Source of the DNA: DAOVRL01 sp964459805
GTDB taxonomy: Bacteria; Planctomycetota; Phycisphaerae; Sedimentisphaerales; Anaerobacaceae
DNA length: 13,732 nucleotides
Assembly: GCA_964459805.1 (NCBI GenBank)
Contig: CAYWOD010000089.1
Location: 1-13,732, forward strand
Direction: 5' to 3'
Positions 1 to 7,679 of this stretch are shown here, in pieces. The notes under the pieces are model-generated. The model saw only the letters and a list, made by a program, of their open reading frames with translations, was not told where the DNA came from and searched no databases. Within the stretch, counting starts at the first letter, position 1, and each line of letters starts with the position of its first letter. Both the position numbers and the translations under genes were made by a program.

Positions 1-72
1 CTGGGATGAAAAATATCTACAGAAACTATTGGGAATTTAGATGCGGTAGCCCTGATTGGGGATCGAGATTGC

Positions 73-101
73 TTGCAATGGGGCAGTTGTGTTTGTACAA
101 T
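73..101 (+). promoter_or_regulatory. Putative sigma70-type promoter for the acetate-CoA ligase operon
   Basis: A TTGCAA box (73-78) and a TACAAT box (96-101) are separated by 17 bases. They match the sigma70 consensus at 4 of 6 and 5 of 6 positions. Transcription would begin near 108, leaving a leader of about 35 bases before the ATG at 143. This is a pattern match only; the rest of the first 142 bases contains no gene I can support. Confidence 0.35.
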
Positions 102-142
102 CGGGGACGAATCGGCAGAAGCTTTGATTGGATGGGCAGGCG

Positions 143-2245
143 ATGCTCGAATTTCTATTATATCCGAAGTCAATCGCGGTGGTCGGGGCGTCGCGGACGC
201 CAGGAAAGGTTGGTCATGAGATAATGATCAACCTGACCGAAGGTGGTTATGAGGGACAGATCATACCGGTTAATCCTTCTGCTGACGAGGTGCTTGGCCT
301 CAAGTGCATGCACGATCTGGATGCGTACAAAGCCGTCATCGACCTGAGCGTGGTCGCAGTGCCGTCTCCGTTGGTTCCGCAGGCCGTCAAAAGCTCAATA
401 AAGGCGGGGGCCAAGGCGATAGCAGTTGTTACGGCAGGCTTCAGAGAAGTCGGGCAGGAAGGAGATCGACTGCAAACGGAAATTACGGGGCTTTGTGCGA
501 AGGCCGGGGTTCGTCTGTTGGGGCCTAATTGCTTGGGCTTGATTAACACGGACCACCGGATGAACGCCTCATTCTCAAAACAGATGCCGAAACGCGGTGA
601 CATATCGGTCTTGTCACAATCGGGAGCAGTGTGTACGGCGATGGTGGATTGGGCAACTGCGAGGGGTCTGGGACTGGCGAAAGTTGTGAGCATAGGCAAT
701 AAGGCGGATTTGAATGAGACTGATTTTCTGCGGGCGTTTGCGGAGGATGAGCAGACAAGGGTAATCGTGGGGTATCTGGAGAGCATTACTTCCGGCGAAA
801 AGTTCATCAGGGCGGCCCGGGCGGCGGCGTCTGCCAAGCCGCTGGTGCTTTTGCGGGCCGGAATAACAAAGGCGGGGATGAGGGCGGCATCGGCACATAC
901 AGGGCATCTGGCCGGGCACGATATCGCCTACGCTGCGGCGTTCAGGCGTTCGGGTGTGATTCGCGCAGAGAGCTTCGATGCGCTTTTTGACTATTCTGTG
1001 GCCTTGTCTATGCAGCCGCTCCCGAAAGGCAACCGTGTGGCGATAATCACCAACGCGGGAGGCCCGGGCGTTATGGCCGCTGATGCAGTGGACCAGGCGG
1101 GCCTGACAGTGGCGACTCTCAACAGCAGCAGTGCCAGCGCGCTCAAAGAGGATCTGCCTCCTGCAGCAATTGTCGGCAATCCGATCGACGTCTTAGGCGA
1201 TGCGGACCCGAAGCGGTACGCCGCGGCCGTCCAAACCGCACGAGCAGACCAAGCGGTCGATGCGATTATTGTTATTTTGACACCGCACGCGATGACAAAG
1301 CCGGCAGAAACGGCGCGGGCTATCGGCGCGTCCAGCGTCGGGGGCAAGCCCATACTTGCGGTGTTCTTAGGCAGTGCCGATGCGATGCCGCAGCGCAAGG
1401 AGCTGGCCGATTGCTGTCTGCCGGATTATCCTTCCCCGGAGCGGGCGGTGGCGGCGCTGCGCGCAATGTACGAATACCAGCTCTGGCGCAAGCGTCCGGC
1501 GCGCGTTGTCGCGCGGTTTCCAGTCAACCGGCGGCGAGTCGAGCGTATCATAGCGCGCCATTTGAAAACAAATCACGTGCAGATGGGCGAGGTCGAAGCC
1601 AAAGAGATTCTGCGGGCTTATGACTTCAATGTTCCGGCCGGTCAGGTGGCGAACAGCACCGAAGAGGCAGTGGAGGTTGCCGGCAGGATCGGATTTCCGG
1701 TCGCGATGAAGGTTGTTTCGCCGGACATTCTACACAAGTCGGACGTGGGCGGTATCAAGCTGAATATATCGAGTCCGGAAGCGGTTCGCGATACGTTTGA
1801 TCTGCTGACACTGCGAGTGACGCGGCGTGCGCCGGAGGCGCGAGTGCGCGGCGTTTACGTGGAGAAGATGTGCGTCCACGGGCTGGAAGTTGTTCTGGGT
1901 ATGACGTGCGACCGGCAATTCGGTCCGCTCCTTATGTTCGGGCTTGGCGGGATTTTTGTGGATGTGCTCAAGGATGTCTCTTGCTATCTGGCTCCGATCA
2001 CAGCCGACGAAGCGATGCAGATGCTGTCCGAGACCAGGTCGTACGCCTTGCTAAAAGCGGCGCGTGGGCAAGCCGATATAGATTTGACCGCAATTACGGG
2101 GGCCCTGCAGCGAATAAGCCAGTTGGCAACCGATTTTCCACAAATCAAAGAATTGAACATCAATCCGTTTATAGTCGGAAGTGTTGGAACCGAGCCGATG
2201 GTGGTTGACGCCGGGATAACGCTTTCGCAAGGCAGTGACAAGTAA
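143..2245 (+). CDS. Acetate-CoA ligase (ADP-forming), fused alpha-beta type
   Basis: This 700-residue enzyme should interconvert acetyl-CoA (or a related acyl-CoA), ADP and phosphate with the free acid, CoA and ATP in the cytoplasm, usually to make ATP during fermentation. The order is an N-terminal CoA-binding Rossmann domain (about 5-130, with VVGASRTPGKVG near 13-24), a succinyl-CoA-ligase-like middle (about 150-450), and a C-terminal ATP-grasp domain (about 480-695, with GLGGIFVDVLKD at 600-611 and ELNINPF at 670-676). His252 in SAHTGHLAG aligns with the phosphohistidine of the family. The length matches the usual fused form of about 700 residues. I chose ATG 143 because homologues begin a few residues before the NPKSIAVVGAS-like motif; an in-frame TTG at 128 would add five residues. 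Neither start has a convincing ribosome site. The stop abuts the next start. Substrate preference (acetate, propionate, aryl acids) cannot be read from the sequence. Confidence 0.9.
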   Translation: MLEFLLYPKSIAVVGASRTPGKVGHEIMINLTEGGYEGQIIPVNPSADEVLGLKCMHDLDAYKAVIDLSVVAVPSPLVPQAVKSSIKAGAKAIAVVTAGFREVGQEGDRLQTEITGLCAKAGVRLLGPNCLGLINTDHRMNASFSKQMPKRGDISVLSQSGAVCTAMVDWATARGLGLAKVVSIGNKADLNETDFLRAFAEDEQTRVIVGYLESITSGEKFIRAARAAASAKPLVLLRAGITKAGMRAASAHTGHLAGHDIAYAAAFRRSGVIRAESFDALFDYSVALSMQPLPKGNRVAIITNAGGPGVMAADAVDQAGLTVATLNSSSASALKEDLPPAAIVGNPIDVLGDADPKRYAAAVQTARADQAVDAIIVILTPHAMTKPAETARAIGASSVGGKPILAVFLGSADAMPQRKELADCCLPDYPSPERAVAALRAMYEYQLWRKRPARVVARFPVNRRRVERIIARHLKTNHVQMGEVEAKEILRAYDFNVPAGQVANSTEEAVEVAGRIGFPVAMKVVSPDILHKSDVGGIKLNISSPEAVRDTFDLLTLRVTRRAPEARVRGVYVEKMCVHGLEVVLGMTCDRQFGPLLMFGLGGIFVDVLKDVSCYLAPITADEAMQMLSETRSYALLKAARGQADIDLTAITGALQRISQLATDFPQIKELNINPFIVGSVGTEPMVVDAGITLSQGSDK

Positions 2246-4129
2246 ATGATCGAATCGGATCGTGAGTTTGACCAAGGGGGCCCGGGAGATTGGCCGACGC
2301 GCTATCAGAGTATGGTTCTCTCGGCCGGCGAGGCGGTTGCGCGGATACGACCGGGGCAGCGAGTGTTTATCGGTACGGGGTGCGGCCAGCCTCAGGTATT
2401 GGTCGAAGCGCTGCTGGCACGAGCAGCCGAGCTGGACGATATAGAGATTGTACATCTGCTGACGTTAGGTGGGCAGCTTTACCGGCACAGGGAGCTTGCG
2501 AAGCAGTTTCATATAAACAGCTTTTTCATCGCAGAGAACGTGGACGACATGCAGGCGCGGCTGGGTGAGTATACGCCGATATTTCTGTCGGACATACCAC
2601 GGCTGTTCCACTCGGGGCAGCTCCCTCTGGACGTTGCACTGATACAGGTAACCGAACCCAACGAATATGGGATGTGCTCTTTGGGCGTCTCAGTTGATAT
2701 TACCAAGAGCGCCGCGGAGAACGCGGGTCTGGTCGTCGCACAGATAAATCCGCGGATGCCCTGGACAATGGGAGACAGCATGCTCTCGGCCGACGATATC
2801 GACGTTTTGGTTCCGGCCGAGTTGCCTATTCTGGAAGTGAAGCTGCCCGAGCCCACGGATGGCTCGCATCAAATCGCCGAGTACATAGCTGCGCTGATCC
2901 CGAACGGCTCGACGGTTGAGGTGGGCATAAGGCGCATTCCAATGGCGGTGCTTGAGTTTCTCAAAGACAAGCATGACCTTGGAATTCACACGGAGGTGCT
3001 TTCCGACGCCGTTATCGACCTTGTTGAGTCCGGGGTGATAACAGGTATTCGCAAGAACATCGACCGCGGCAAGATAGTGGCCAGTATGTGCATGGGTACG
3101 CAGAGGCTCTATGATTACATCGACCATAATTCGGCCTTTGCATTCCGGCCGGCCGAGTACGTCAGCGACCCTTATCTCATAAGCCGGCAGGACAATATGG
3201 TTGCGATCAGTGTCGCTCTGGAGCTGGACCTGACCGGACAGGTTTGTGCGCACTCGCCGCAGGCCGGTTTTATGGGGATGGGCAGCCACATGGACTTTAC
3301 GCACGGGGCGTCCCGGTCGTCGGGCGGCAAATCGATAGTCGCATTGGAGGCGACCAGGAACAACGGCACTGTCTCGCGAATAGTGCCCCAGCTTAGCCGC
3401 GGCGCCGAAGTGGCTGCGACCTGCAGCGAAGTGCACTACGTTGCGACGGAGTTCGGCGTGGCATACCTGCACGGCAAGAGTTTGCAGGAGCGGGCGCTGG
3501 CGCTAATCAGTATCGCTGGCCCGAACTTTCGCGCCGAATTGCTCAAGGCGGCCATCGAGAATGAATATGTCAGCTCTGATTTGGCGTCGGTTGAAGGCAA
3601 AATCTTCGTGGGGCCGCTGGAATTGAAGACTTCCTTCGTCACCGAAGACGCGACGCAGATATACTTTCGACCGATGCACCCGACCGATGAAAAACGGATG
3701 CGGGGGCTCTTCCACTCGCTCACCAAGGAGACCATATACTATCGGTTTATGTCGAATATCACGCGCATACCACAAAAGCAGGTCCAGGACTTCGTCTATA
3801 TCGACTATCGCAGTGATATGGCGATTGTCGGGACCATACCGGAGGCGCACGGGGAAGACATTATCGCCATTGGGAGGTACTATCTCAATCCTCGCACCAA
3901 CCTGGCGGAAGTCGCCTTTATTGTGCGGGACCAGTGGCAAAATCAGGGCATTGGGACGTTTCTGCTCAAGTATCTTATCACCATCGCCAAGCGCAACGGT
4001 ATTGCCGGGTTTACCGCTGAGGTGCTCAGGGACAATAAGGCAATGCTGGCGGTGCTGGCCAAGAGCGGCTGTAAGATTCGCAGCCACATGGAGGACCGGG
4101 TTTACAGCTTCGAGCTGGATTTTGTGTGA
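2246..4129 (+). CDS. Acetyl-CoA hydrolase/4-hydroxybutyrate CoA-transferase-like protein with C-terminal GNAT acetyltransferase domain
   Basis: The 627-residue protein joins two enzymes. Residues about 20-450 form a class I CoA-transferase of the acetyl-CoA hydrolase/4-hydroxybutyrate transferase family. Glu250 in GIHTEVLSD is the expected glutamate that carries the CoA thioester intermediate, and residues 341-364 (GFMGMGSHMDF...GGKSI) form the glycine-rich CoA-site loop. Residues about 470-622 form a GNAT N-acetyltransferase domain with the acetyl-CoA pyrophosphate-binding motif RDQWQNQGIGTFLL at 561-574. Plain CoA-transferases of this family end at about 430-450 residues, so the extra 170 residues are a true fusion read in one frame. 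The ATG follows the TAA of the ligase gene directly, with only a distant AAGG (2229-2232), so translational coupling is likely. CoA acceptor and acetylation target are unknown. The family call is firm; the exact reaction is not. Confidence 0.88.
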   Translation: MIESDREFDQGGPGDWPTRYQSMVLSAGEAVARIRPGQRVFIGTGCGQPQVLVEALLARAAELDDIEIVHLLTLGGQLYRHRELAKQFHINSFFIAENVDDMQARLGEYTPIFLSDIPRLFHSGQLPLDVALIQVTEPNEYGMCSLGVSVDITKSAAENAGLVVAQINPRMPWTMGDSMLSADDIDVLVPAELPILEVKLPEPTDGSHQIAEYIAALIPNGSTVEVGIRRIPMAVLEFLKDKHDLGIHTEVLSDAVIDLVESGVITGIRKNIDRGKIVASMCMGTQRLYDYIDHNSAFAFRPAEYVSDPYLISRQDNMVAISVALELDLTGQVCAHSPQAGFMGMGSHMDFTHGASRSSGGKSIVALEATRNNGTVSRIVPQLSRGAEVAATCSEVHYVATEFGVAYLHGKSLQERALALISIAGPNFRAELLKAAIENEYVSSDLASVEGKIFVGPLELKTSFVTEDATQIYFRPMHPTDEKRMRGLFHSLTKETIYYRFMSNITRIPQKQVQDFVYIDYRSDMAIVGTIPEAHGEDIIAIGRYYLNPRTNLAEVAFIVRDQWQNQGIGTFLLKYLITIAKRNGIAGFTAEVLRDNKAMLAVLAKSGCKIRSHMEDRVYSFELDFV

Positions 4130-4254
4130 TGGCATCTCACGAACCATCATCGGCAGACGGCTGGCATGGGACATTAGTCTGCATTTCTCACCGCCGAGAA
4201 CGCAGCGTCTTCTGTTTTACAAAAGCTTACCGTAAATCCCGGTGTTTGTCCGTT

Positions 4255-4318
4255 GTTAGACTGTGCTTGAGTGAGCTTGAGGGCGTGCGGTCAGCTCGGG
4301 AACGAGCGTATGTCTAAC
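4255..4318. repeat. Imperfect inverted repeat with GTTAGAC/GTCTAAC ends
   Basis: The ends GTTAGAC (4255-4261) and GTCTAAC (4312-4318) are exact reverse complements. Inside, GCTCG-GGAA-CGAGC (4294-4307) forms a second small stem, and the remaining arms pair only in part. It could act as a transcription stop for the upstream operon or be a decayed mobile palindrome. There is no T-tract after it, which weakens the terminator reading. Confidence 0.35.
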
Positions 4319-4390
4319 TGATTACGTAGTAAGGCGATACAATTTTTGGTAACCGTTCACGGGTTAATATGCCGAATTTTGGCCATTCTA

Positions 4391-4479
4391 TGTCATTGCG
4401 AGCGAGGCAGAGCCGAGCGTGGCAATCTCTCTGTTGCGAAAATCTGAGATTGCTTCGGCCTAAAGGCCTCGCAATGACA
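4391..4479. repeat. Palindromic interspersed repeat (REP/MITE-like, TGTCATTGCGAG family)
   Basis: The left arm starts TGTCATTGCGAG (4391-4402) and reaches CAATCTC (4423-4429). The right arm runs from GAGATTG (4446-4452) to CTCGCAATGACA (4468-4479). The outer 12 bases and the inner 7 bases of each arm are perfect reverse complements, with diverged sequence in between and a loop of 16 bases. Repeats with this start and end are familiar to me from intergenic regions of many bacteria, where they occur in many copies. Its place between convergent genes is typical. Only one copy lies in this window, so the repeat nature is from recognition, not counted here. Confidence 0.7.
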
Positions 4480-4515
4480 GAAGAAACTCAGTTTATACCC
4501 CCTGAACGCTTACTT

Positions 4516-4548
4516 GAAAAAAAGCCGGCTTTGATTCGGTTAAGGCTT
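4516..4548 (-). terminator. Probable intrinsic terminator of the TRAP transporter operon
   Basis: On the minus strand, AAGCC (4548-4544) at the stop codon can pair with GGCTT (4526-4522), and the self-complementary AGCCGGCT block is followed at once by seven T (4523-4517). A GC-rich palindrome plus a T-run directly after the permease stop codon is the expected form, though the stem is short. Confidence 0.45.
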
Positions 4549-6588
4549 GAGTCTTAATCGCTGGACGAGGTATGCCGAGGCGTAGATTGCCAGGCCGAGG
4601 AGGTACATGTAGTAGCGCAGGGACTGGTCGAGGTTGAAGATTCGGGTGACGACGGCGGGGTAGAATAGTATCAGTGCCGCGAGGAGGAAGAGAGGGATCT
4701 CGTACCATTTGTTCTTCGTGATGAACCATCCCTGGACGGCGTTGGTGAAGGCAAAGGCGCCGAGTATCGCCATTGCAAAGATGAGCAGTGCCTGCGGCCA
4801 ACTGTTGATCTGCAGGATTTCGCCCTCACGTGTGATCGTCAGAAGGACCAGCTCGGCGTTGAAGATGAACATAAAGGGGATCACGGCGGTGCGCAGGTCG
4901 TAGATGAAGCCCTGGATTCCGGTTTGTATGGGGTCGGATTTGGCGATTGCGGCGGCGGTGTAGGCGGCCAGACCCACGGGCGGGGTGTCGTCGGCGAGGA
5001 TTCCGAAATAGAAGCAGAACAGGTGAGCGGCTACTGCGGGAATAACCAACCCGCTTGCGGTGCTTATCTCTGCGATTATGGGGACTGTGATCATTGCCAT
5101 AACGATATAGGTTGCGGTTGTGGGTAGGCCCATTCCCAGTATCAGGCTGGCCACGGCCGTTATTAAGAGCAGCGGGAAGATGGAGCCCAAAGACAGCCCG
5201 GCGACGACATCGACGAGCATACTGCTGATACCCATAAAGACCACGCCGACGATAATGCCGGCGGTCGCAGTTGCCAGCGCGACCGACAGCATGTTCTTCG
5301 AGCCTGCTATCAGGCCGCGGGTGATGGTGGTGAGGGCTGCGGCCACGGCCTTGTGAATGGAGCAAGCCCTTCTTATTGCTTGAATGATGCAGCGCGCCAC
5401 CTCAACGACGACGAGGACAACTATGGCATTGAAGGCCGCGAGGTTGGGGGAGTGGCGTGCGACTATCAATTCGTAAATCAGGACGAATAGTGGAACCAGG
5501 TAGTGGAATCCGCCTTTGAGCACTGTCAGGAATCGGGGGATGTCGGCCTTGGGCAGCGCTTTCATTCCGAGCTTTGAGGCTTCAAGGTGGGTAATATAGA
5601 ACAGGGCGAAATAGGAGACGAAAGCAGGAATGGCCGCGGCCTTGATGACGTCGCGATAGTCCATACCGAGATATTCTGCGATGATGAATGCCGCTGCGCC
5701 CATAATGGGGGGCATAAGCTGGCCGTTGGTGCTCGCGGCGACCTCGGTTGCCGCCGCTATCTTTGCCGGATACCCGACCTTTTTCATCAGGGGGATGGTG
5801 AATGTTCCGGTTGTAACGACGTTGGCGATGCTGGAACCTGAGACGAGGCCGGTCAGGCCGCTCGATACGACGGCGGCCTTTCCGGCGCCGCCCTTGAATC
5901 GCCCGAGCAGAGAGATTGCCAGGTCGTTGAAGAACCGCCCGGCCCCGGCCTTGTCCAACATCGAACCGAATAGTACGAACAGAAAGACCGTGCTGGCAGA
6001 GACGCGAAGAGGGATGCCGTAGATTCCTTCGGCCGAGAGGGTGATCTGGCTGAGATACCTTCGCAGCGATACGCCTCGAAAGGCTATGGGCAGCGGCATA
6101 TACGGGCCAAGAAAGGCGTAGAGCGTGAAAACCAGGGCGATAATTGGGAGGGCCGGCCCGATCGCTCGCCTCGAGGCCTCCAACAAAAGGATGATTAGTA
6201 TTATACTGATAACAATGTCGCGGCCGAGCGGATTGGCGGCGCGCATTTGTATTCCTGTCCAGTCCAGGACGAAATAGAATACGGATGCGCAGGCGACAGC
6301 GGCGAGGATGTAGTCTGCAATGTGGATGCGGCCGGCGGCGGTGGGCAAGGCCGAGCGTTTGCGTTTGGCGACGGGTATCGTCAGGAATACAAGGCCTATT
6401 GCGAAGGCCAGGTGGACGGCCCTTATTGTGGCGCTGTCCAGAATTACGAAACGCGGCAGCGCCAGTTGGAACAGGGCCCATGCCATTGCAACCACGGCGA
6501 CTATGCCTGTGTGGGATGCAACCATCCCCAAGCCTTGCTTGATGCTGCCACCCTGTTGATGAACATTCTTAGCGGTTTCTGGAGACAT
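4540..6588 (-). CDS. TRAP transporter fused permease (DctQM, 4TM/12TM type)
   Basis: This 682-residue inner-membrane protein is the translocator of a TAXI-type TRAP importer, using an ion gradient to take up the solute delivered by the binding protein next to it. The N-terminal part (about 25-165) contains four hydrophobic spans and corresponds to the small DctQ subunit; the remainder is the large DctM subunit with many spans. Hallmark stretches include SGSSIANVVTTGTFTIPLMK (250-269), the ATEVAAS...GQLMPPIMGAAAF block (280-301), GMGLPTTATYIV near 495, and ADDTPPVGLAAY near 545. Length fits the fused family. Its ATG at 6588 abuts the TAA of the binding-protein gene and has no Shine-Dalgarno of its own, so it is probably translated by coupling. 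Family assignment is firm; the substrate is unknown. TAXI systems studied elsewhere carry dicarboxylates or glutamate-like acids, which I do not transfer here. Confidence 0.93.
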   Translation of the reverse strand: MSPETAKNVHQQGGSIKQGLGMVASHTGIVAVVAMAWALFQLALPRFVILDSATIRAVHLAFAIGLVFLTIPVAKRKRSALPTAAGRIHIADYILAAVACASVFYFVLDWTGIQMRAANPLGRDIVISIILIILLLEASRRAIGPALPIIALVFTLYAFLGPYMPLPIAFRGVSLRRYLSQITLSAEGIYGIPLRVSASTVFLFVLFGSMLDKAGAGRFFNDLAISLLGRFKGGAGKAAVVSSGLTGLVSGSSIANVVTTGTFTIPLMKKVGYPAKIAAATEVAASTNGQLMPPIMGAAAFIIAEYLGMDYRDVIKAAAIPAFVSYFALFYITHLEASKLGMKALPKADIPRFLTVLKGGFHYLVPLFVLIYELIVARHSPNLAAFNAIVVLVVVEVARCIIQAIRRACSIHKAVAAALTTITRGLIAGSKNMLSVALATATAGIIVGVVFMGISSMLVDVVAGLSLGSIFPLLLITAVASLILGMGLPTTATYIVMAMITVPIIAEISTASGLVIPAVAAHLFCFYFGILADDTPPVGLAAYTAAAIAKSDPIQTGIQGFIYDLRTAVIPFMFIFNAELVLLTITREGEILQINSWPQALLIFAMAILGAFAFTNAVQGWFITKNKWYEIPLFLLAALILFYPAVVTRIFNLDQSLRYYMYLLGLAIYASAYLVQRLRLKP

Positions 6589-7590
6589 TTATTCGATTAT
6601 GAGCTTAGGGTCAATGTATTTGTCGAGGCCTGCCTCTCTGTAGTAGTTCAAGGCGCCTTTGTGGATCGGGGCGGAAAGGCCCTTGAGCATATCTTCTTTT
6701 GTCAGCACCTTGTAGGCTTCGTGGAGAGATTTAAAGTCTTCGAAGTTCTCAAATACCTCCTTTGTCAGGGCGTAAACGACGTCTTCGGATACTTTGCTTG
6801 AAGTAACAAAGGTCGCCTTTACGCCGATGCATTCGATGTCCTCGGTGTTAATCGAGTAGCGGTAAAAAGAATGCGGTATGACGGATTTTGCGTAGTAGGA
6901 GTACTTGTCGAGGAGCTTATCGACCCCCCTGCCGGTGACCGGTACGATACGCACCTTGATTCTGCCGGAGGTTGCCTCCTTTATGTTGCTGTTGGGGTGG
7001 CCTACCGTGTAGAAGAAGGCGTCGAGCCTTTCATCCTGCAAGAGGCTGGGGGCTTCTATTGCTTTGACGTACTCGGCCGAGACGTCCTGCTCGGTGAGTC
7101 CTGCTGCGGTTAGAATGTCCCTTGAGTTCTGCAACTGCCCGGAGCCCGGGTTTCCGAGATTTACCCTTTTGCCTTTCATATCCTCGATACCCTTGATGCC
7201 GCTTTTATCCGAGGCGACCAGGGTGATGGATTCGGGGTGAATTGAGAAGACGGACCGCAAATCGGTCTGTTTTCCGGATTCGGCCCACTCGGCCAGGCCG
7301 TTGTATGCCTGGAACTGCCTGTCGGACTGGACGACGCCGAAGACTATGTCGCCGTTCATTACCGCATTGAGATTAAACACCGAGCCGCTTGTCGATTCGA
7401 CGGTTGCCTTGATGGCGTATTTGTCGAAGTTTCTATTGATCATTCGACTTATAGCGACGCCTGTCGGATAATAGATGCCGGTTGCGCCTCCGGTGCCTAT
7501 CGTGACAAAGGTCGCCTTCTTGGCCTTGCATCCGGGCAGCAGAATGCTAAGGCCGAGAAGCGCAACTGAATAAAGGCGTTTCCGGCTCAT
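6589..7590 (-). CDS. TAXI-family TRAP transporter solute-binding lipoprotein
   Basis: The 333-residue protein is the extracytoplasmic receptor of the transporter. It opens with a basic, then hydrophobic signal ending in LLPGC, so Cys21 is the likely lipid-anchored residue; proline in the lipobox is slightly unusual. The TAXI signature follows: IGTGGATGIYYPTGVAISRM (31-50), then STSGSVFNLNAVMNGDIVFG (66-85) and VQSDRQFQAYNG (87-98), and a second-lobe FFYTVGHPNSNI near 204-215. AAGGA (7601-7597) sits six bases before the ATG at 7590, which fixes the start. The stop abuts the permease start, as in other TAXI pairs. A lipid anchor instead of a free periplasmic form suggests tethering at the inner membrane. 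Ligand not predictable from sequence alone. Confidence 0.92.
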   Translation of the reverse strand: MSRKRLYSVALLGLSILLPGCKAKKATFVTIGTGGATGIYYPTGVAISRMINRNFDKYAIKATVESTSGSVFNLNAVMNGDIVFGVVQSDRQFQAYNGLAEWAESGKQTDLRSVFSIHPESITLVASDKSGIKGIEDMKGKRVNLGNPGSGQLQNSRDILTAAGLTEQDVSAEYVKAIEAPSLLQDERLDAFFYTVGHPNSNIKEATSGRIKVRIVPVTGRGVDKLLDKYSYYAKSVIPHSFYRYSINTEDIECIGVKATFVTSSKVSEDVVYALTKEVFENFEDFKSLHEAYKVLTKEDMLKGLSAPIHKGALNYYREAGLDKYIDPKLIIE

Positions 7591-7679
7591 CTACTTTCCT
7601 TGTGCGGCCATCTGCTTACATCAGCAGAAAGCCTTCAGCGGACTCCAAAGCGTTACAAATCAACAAATGACAGACCCGG

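Larger units (their letters stand above)
4130..4539. other. Convergent intergenic region, repeat-containing, no supported gene
   Basis: These 410 bases lie between the 3' ends of the CoA-transferase operon and the TRAP operon. They hold an imperfect inverted repeat (4255-4318), a small hairpin TAACC/GGTTA (4350-4366), a long palindromic repeat (4391-4479), and the terminator of the minus-strand operon near 4516-4548. Short open frames here (4129-4317 and 4369-4557, + strand) have no recognisable product, and the second is a translation of the repeat. I see no clear U-tract terminator for the plus-strand operon. Confidence 0.7.

Noticed and set aside
2..40. Possible C-terminal end of an upstream gene (12 codons then TAG)
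   Set aside because: Too short to distinguish from chance, and no motif is visible.
2690..3472. Long minus-strand open frame (260 codons)
   Set aside because: It lies wholly opposite the CoA-transferase gene, which has clear family motifs; the antisense product is His/Arg-rich and shows no domain.
4129..4317. 63-codon plus-strand frame overlapping the CoA-transferase stop
   Set aside because: No ribosome site beyond the TGATG overlap, no recognisable domain, Arg/Cys-rich, and it runs into an inverted repeat.
4255..4318. Possible integron attC site because of GTTAGAC and GTCTAAC
   Set aside because: attC sites run RYYYAAC first and GTTRRRY last; here the order is the opposite, and no integrase or cassette is present.
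4369..4557. 62-codon plus-strand frame over the palindrome
   Set aside because: It is a translation of the interspersed repeat, a common source of false small proteins.
5582..6481. Long minus-strand open frame (299 codons) in a second frame of the permease
   Set aside because: The Arg/Pro/His-rich product is a frame shadow of the TRAP permease, whose own frame shows the transporter motifs.
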